Shown: piece after piece, positions 60,487-64,000 of the stretch | Layout: the number at the start of each line of letters is the position of its first letter | Numbering within the stretch: position 1 is the stretch's first letter | From: Erwinia sp. E602 | GTDB lineage: Bacteria > Pseudomonadota > Gammaproteobacteria > Enterobacterales > Enterobacteriaceae | Assembly (NCBI RefSeq): GCF_018141005.1 | Contig: NZ_CP046581.1 | Span: forward strand, 62,001 to 126,000 | Length of the DNA stretch: 64,000 nucleotides | Reading direction: 5' to 3' | The notes under the pieces: generated by a model | Told to the model about the DNA's origin: nothing | What the model saw: only the letters and a program-made list of their open reading frames with translations | Databases searched by the model: none | Position numbers and translations under genes: made by a program

Positions 60487-61044
60487 TTATTTTCCCAGAA
60501 TATTATTCACCGCAGCAACATGCCCGGCCTTATCCCGGTAATTTGAAATGATCTGGATAACAGAGAATTTTTTCCCGGCAACGGCAATCAGGGTGGCCTG
60601 CTGCACTTCGTTACCCCCCATATTGCTGGTCGCTTCAACGTGGTAAACCTCAAGCCCCTTGACGTTTTCCGTTTTTTCACTCACCACGGTGTAAGAGGGA
60701 GAAGATTCCTTCTGCTTATCTTTGATGGACTTCATGCCATCCAGAAAATCTTTGTCACTGCCACCACGGGCAATCAGCGGTTTTTCATCTTCATTGACGA
60801 TCAGCACGCGCTTAGCCTGTTTGTTGACATACATGTTGCCAGGCGCGCCGCCGGGAACAGGCTGAACCACATAGCCCTGCAGGCTGAACAGCTGCTTTCC
60901 GTCAAGCAAGGAGACAGTTTCACTACTGGCGGCTGATTTTTCAGTTGCGTCAACGTTGGCAGCTGAAGCTACGTTTATAGTGCAGCCAATCGCCACTGCA
61001 AAACTGAGTGCGGTTGCGATTTTTGAGATATTATTTAAGCCCAT
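60487..61044 (-). CDS. DcrB-like exported protein
   Basis: The 185-residue precursor has a Sec signal (IGCTINVASA cleavage near residue 28) and a DcrB-like domain: VSLLDGKQLFSLQGYVV, NMYVNKQAKRVLIVNEDE, KGLEVYHVEA and a C-terminal NNILGK. E. coli DcrB is an envelope lipoprotein needed for phage C1 adsorption and FepA-independent uptake. There is no lipobox cysteine at the cleavage site, so this member is probably soluble. It lies 246 bp from a second secreted protein gene on the same strand. Confidence 0.65.
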   Translation of the reverse strand: MGLNNISKIATALSFAVAIGCTINVASAANVDATEKSAASSETVSLLDGKQLFSLQGYVVQPVPGGAPGNMYVNKQAKRVLIVNEDEKPLIARGGSDKDFLDGMKSIKDKQKESSPSYTVVSEKTENVKGLEVYHVEATSNMGGNEVQQATLIAVAGKKFSVIQIISNYRDKAGHVAAVNNILGK

Positions 61045-61290
61045 TCAGTAACTCTCATATTTATAGTTAATTTTCAGTGGATGCGATAATAAAATGACGC
61101 CCCTGTCGTAATACAGTGAAAAACCTGTTCAACAGAGTGAAGAATACTGTGTTAACGCCTGACATTGCATTCAGTCTGAATTGATTAACTCAGTTTTTAA
61201 GACATTTCCTAATATCACTCCCGTCAGGATCTGTCCAGCACGTGGACTCCCCCTGCTGCAGGGAAAGCCCATGCTGAGCGAGGAGGAAAA

Positions 61291-61905
61291 TCAAAACTGT
61301 GGCTTTGTGGTTTTTTTCTCATCCATGTATTTGATAACGGCATTTTGCCAGGCAGGATCGGTCAGGGTGATTTTTGTGCTGCTTTGCTCCAGCTGGGCAG
61401 AACCTGATTCGCACCCCATACCCGTCCCGGGGATCGGTTTTTCACACCATAATGGATACATGCTGCTTATTGAGACCGGACCATATTTTGCGAGAGCAGC
61501 TTTTTTCATTGCTTCCTGATTTTCATTTGTCCAGGGTATTTCATAGCTAATTAAATCCGCTGCCATAGGATTTGTCTTATTATAAGGAACGCGTGGCTGA
61601 AAACTTACCTGCATTCTGGTGCCGTCGTTTTCGTAGACAAGATACATCACTTGCTTGCTGCCCGTGATCACCGTCGGTGTCTGGTAATCCATTGAGTCAG
61701 AAGCGACAATTTTATCGGCTGAGACCCCGAAGTTCTTCTGCATTGCGCTACGCGCTTCTTCAACGCTCATACCACTCTTCACGCCTGCCACGTCGAAAGA
61801 TCTTACGTCTACCGGGTGAACAGGCTGGGCAGCACTGGCCGGATTAAGCAAAAAAGGCAGGGCTATAAATGTTGCAGGCAGCAGGACAAACAGATTTCTT
61901 TTCAT
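61291..61905 (-). CDS. Exported protein of unknown function
   Basis: The 204-residue precursor has a clean signal peptide (MKRNLFVLLPATFIALPFLLNPASA). The mature part begins HPVDVRSFDVAGVKSGMSVEEARSAMQKNFG, a short helix-turn pattern like the SmpA/BamE or YjfN style of small envelope domain, and contains one cysteine pair (LWCEKP...GMGCESGS) that may form a disulfide. I do not recognise the family. No operon partner is certain; the DcrB-like gene lies downstream on the same strand. Confidence 0.6.
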   Translation of the reverse strand: MKRNLFVLLPATFIALPFLLNPASAAQPVHPVDVRSFDVAGVKSGMSVEEARSAMQKNFGVSADKIVASDSMDYQTPTVITGSKQVMYLVYENDGTRMQVSFQPRVPYNKTNPMAADLISYEIPWTNENQEAMKKAALAKYGPVSISSMYPLWCEKPIPGTGMGCESGSAQLEQSSTKITLTDPAWQNAVIKYMDEKKTTKPQF

Positions 61906-62377
61906 TTACGTACCGTTATAGTTAGTTAACTGAATTATTGCTGCACAGAGGCGATCCCAGAGTTATTATGCTAACACTATCATCCCTTTCAGTGCATGTT
62001 CATGTCGTCGTCGTCGGGCTCATATTTATATTCAGCAGACCATTATATGTCAAGGGCGTGTTAAAAACGCAGTGGGATGTTTCAGGTGCGTACAGATAAC
62101 CGGAAACTGCGCTCCTGATGTATCAGTACAGCGGTGAAATAACCATGACAATGCCAGATATCTGCAATAAAGGGATATTGCAGATATGAAATTTTCTAAA
62201 TGGAAATATACCTGATTGCGTTTACTCAATCGCAGTGTACCCAAAAATGTAAAAAAGCATAACCGCATAGCGGATATTCAATACGTTAGCGCGCCAGGAG
62301 CCCGATGATGCTGGCAACCCTCACCGGGTGTTCTACATTAATTTACTGGTGGACACCCATTGTCAGGAGGCACGCTT
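61906..62377. other. 472-bp intergenic region with a perfect hairpin
   Basis: It separates the secreted protein from the SDR gene and holds no supportable gene. It includes a CGTCGTCGTCG micro-repeat near 62010 and a perfect 12-bp inverted repeat at 62158-62187. The SDR gene has AGGAGGC just before its ATG. Confidence 0.45.
62158..62187. repeat. Perfect 12-bp inverted repeat (hairpin)
   Basis: ATATCTGCAATA (62158-62169) pairs with TATTGCAGATAT (62176-62187) over a six-base loop. It could end an unseen small RNA or bind a repressor; no T-run longer than four follows on the plus strand. Confidence 0.5.
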
Positions 62378-63178
62378 ATGCAACTTTCACTTAACGGCCA
62401 GGTGGCATTAATCACCGGAGCCAGCTCCGGCATCGGCTACGGCTGCGCCGGGACGCTGGCCGCCGCCGGGGCCGCGGTGGCGATCAACTATAACCGAAAC
62501 GCGGAGCCGGCCGTGCAGCTGGCGCAGCAGATTACGGCTAACGGCGGCCAGGCAATTGCCCTTGCCGGCGACGTTTCGCAGGAATCCGACGTGGAGCGCC
62601 TGTTTCAGCAGACCGTGGATCGGTTTGGCGGGCTGGATATTCTGGTAGCCAACTCTGGCCTGCAGCGCGACGCCGCCATCGCTGAGATGACGCTGGAGCA
62701 GTGGAATACGGTGATTGACGTCAACCTGACCGGGCAGTTTCTCTGCGCGCGGGCGGCGGTGCGCCAGTTCCGTCAGCAGGGCGAACGCCCGTCCGCCGGG
62801 CGGGCTCGCGGAAAAATCATTCATATGAGTTCGGTGCACCAGCTGATCCCGTGGGCGGGCCACGTGAACTACGCGGCTTCCAAAGGCGGCATCGACCTGC
62901 TGATGCGCAGCCTGGCGCAGGAGATCGGTGAAGAGCGTATCCGGGTCAACGCCGTCGCCCCCGGCGCGATCGCCACCGCGATAAACGTCGATGCCACCCA
63001 GGGCGACGCGGCGAAGGCGTTGTTAAAGCTGATCCCCTACGGCCGCATCGGTGAACCGCAGGATATCGCTAACGCGGTGCTGTGGCTGGCCAGCGACCTC
63101 TCCGACTACGTGCACGGCACCACGCTGTTTGTCGATGGCGGCATGACGCTCTATCCGGAGTTTCGCGGCAATGGTTAG
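62378..63178 (+). CDS. SDR-family oxidoreductase (glucose 1-dehydrogenase-like)
   Basis: The 266-residue classical short-chain dehydrogenase has the cofactor motif TGASSGIGYG (about 12-21), NSGLQ in place of the usual NAG, an HMSSVHQ strand, and the catalytic YAASKGG. RNAEPAVQLAQQ after the second strand suggests NADP(H) preference. The C-terminus (GTTLFVDGGMTLYPEF) is as in glucose dehydrogenases; the substrate is unknown. ATG 62378 has AGGAGG upstream; an earlier start at 62360 is unlikely. It converges on the cytochrome b561 gene. Confidence 0.88.
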   Translation: MQLSLNGQVALITGASSGIGYGCAGTLAAAGAAVAINYNRNAEPAVQLAQQITANGGQAIALAGDVSQESDVERLFQQTVDRFGGLDILVANSGLQRDAAIAEMTLEQWNTVIDVNLTGQFLCARAAVRQFRQQGERPSAGRARGKIIHMSSVHQLIPWAGHVNYAASKGGIDLLMRSLAQEIGEERIRVNAVAPGAIATAINVDATQGDAAKALLKLIPYGRIGEPQDIANAVLWLASDLSDYVHGTTLFVDGGMTLYPEFRGNG

Positions 63179-63192
63179 CCCCTTGCCCTCGG

Positions 63193-63789
63193 TTACTTCT
63201 GCGCCTTACGTAACCCCGCCATTCTCCCCAGAACACCATCGCGCAGGATCAGGCGATGGTACAACGCGGCAAGGATATGTACGGCGATCAGGCCGCAGAG
63301 CAGCCATGACAGCGGGCTGTGCAGCGCGTTGGCCGGCGCCACCATCCAGCTGACTTCGACGCCGGTTTTCGGGATCAGCGCAATGCCCCAGGGGCTCCAG
63401 CCCTCTCCGTTCCCGTAGGCGCGCAGCAGGGCAATCGCGGGGATCGCCAGCATCAGGAGGTAGAACGCCACGTGAACGGCCTGGCCGACGGCACCCGGCC
63501 ATCCGGATACGCGGGGCGGGCGGCGGCGGCGGTTGACGAGAACCCAGGCGGCCCGCACGACAACGAAGGCAAGCGTCAGCAGACCGACCGTGCCGTGACC
63601 GGGCCCCATCCGCACCAGCCAGTCAACGACAGCGGAGTCGCCAAAGGCCCGCCAGCTGAACACCATCACAAACTGCCAGAGCAGCAGATAAGCCATCCCC
63701 CAGTGCAGCACGCGGCTGACCAGACCGTAGCGTGCGGGCGTATCCATCCCCCTGCCACCGGAGCGCCGCTCCAGGGTTTTCACCGTCAT
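63193..63789 (-). CDS. Cytochrome b561-family membrane protein
   Basis: The 198-residue protein has four membrane helices and haem-ligand histidines as in E. coli CybB: SRVLHWGMAYLLLW (TM1), GPGHGTVGLL, QAVHVAFYLLMLAIPAIALL (TM3) and ICGLIAVHILAALYHRLILRDG-like TM4. It probably moves electrons in the inner membrane, for example to or from quinones. The start at 63789 has GAGAGGG upstream; other in-frame ATGs at 63861 and 63747 are less likely. Confidence 0.86.
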   Translation of the reverse strand: MTVKTLERRSGGRGMDTPARYGLVSRVLHWGMAYLLLWQFVMVFSWRAFGDSAVVDWLVRMGPGHGTVGLLTLAFVVVRAAWVLVNRRRRPPRVSGWPGAVGQAVHVAFYLLMLAIPAIALLRAYGNGEGWSPWGIALIPKTGVEVSWMVAPANALHSPLSWLLCGLIAVHILAALYHRLILRDGVLGRMAGLRKAQK

Positions 63790-63861
63790 TCCCTCTCCCC
63801 TTCTGATTTGGCTTATTGCGAAATTACACCACGTCATTCCATGCGTATGGAATACCATCAA

Positions 63862-64000
63862 CGTCAGCGGTTAAGCCTGTATTCACAGGGCTACCGGGCG
63901 GACGAACAGACGTCAACGATAAGATAAACCCGCCTGAGAGCGCAAAGGTAAAAACGCTGATTGCTTACCGGTAGTGATAAGAAAATTCCTATAAACCCTC
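63862..64000. other. Right edge of window, no gene recognised
   Basis: These 139 bases lie past the longest frame of the cytochrome gene and show no gene or clear signal. They would contain its promoter. Confidence 0.3.

Overview
The window reads as a gamma-proteobacterial chromosome, most likely Enterobacterales and probably Erwiniaceae (Erwinia/Pantoea-like). Three things support this: high-GC codon use in most genes, a 4-hydroxyphenylacetate cluster in the gene order of Escherichia coli W (hpaR, then hpaG-E-D-F-H-I-X-A-B-C), and an R1/enteric-type hok/mok/sok locus. No rRNA, tRNA or CRISPR array was seen. The assignment rests on recognition only; no database search was run.

Layout. 0.3-9.8 kb: a cupin, a MerR regulator with a divergent 19-bp-spacer promoter and MFS pump, a HipBA-type module behind two identical-geometry palindromes, LysR/metallo-hydrolase, a fatty-acid desaturase joined to a PhnD-like protein by a 50-bp tandem repeat, and an LLM flavin monooxygenase. 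9.8-13.1 kb: a four-gene osmoprotectant-type ABC importer. 13.1-16.4 kb: a lower-GC island with a Cre/Dre-type tyrosine recombinase, a perfect 13-8-13 lox/rox-like site upstream of it, a small lipoprotein and a complete hok/mok/sok toxin-antitoxin locus. 16.4-21.8 kb: a penicillin-V-acylase-like hydrolase and an amino-acid ABC importer operon with a sarcosine/N-methyltryptophan-oxidase-like flavoenzyme; its last gene is a deletion remnant.

22.3-30.9 kb: a moderate-GC block with a Bcr/CflA pump, secreted alpha/beta hydrolases, a two-component system, a cupin, a frameshifted carboxymuconolactone-decarboxylase-like gene and an aldo/keto reductase. Several gene scraps here point to decay. 31.1-38.1 kb: glycerate 2-kinase, a TetR regulator and a dehydrogenase/isomerase/MFS/DUF993 operon, probably a sugar or sugar-acid catabolic pathway. 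38.3-45.4 kb: thioredoxin-like protein, a TetR regulon (SnoaL/lumazine-binding-like protein and Old Yellow Enzyme) sharing paired operators, pirin, isochorismatase-like hydrolase, LysR and an alpha/beta hydrolase.

45.4-56.7 kb: the complete 4-hydroxyphenylacetate pathway. HpaX imports the substrate, HpaBC hydroxylates it to homoprotocatechuate, HpaD cleaves the ring, and HpaE-G-F-H-I take it to pyruvate and succinate semialdehyde; HpaR represses and HpaA activates. The ring-cleavage enzyme is the VOC-fold type known from Brevibacterium rather than the LigB-type HpaD of E. coli. 56.9-64 kb: two LysR regulators, a YdcZ-type transporter, a HalD/BesD-like Fe(II)/2-oxoglutarate dioxygenase, two small secreted proteins, an SDR dehydrogenase and a cytochrome b561.

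The most interesting candidate is the recombinase at 13970-14995 with the site at 13684-13717. The site core matches my memory of the phage D6 rox core, and plasmid-type hok/sok lies next door, suggesting a captured or domesticated plasmid-maintenance module.
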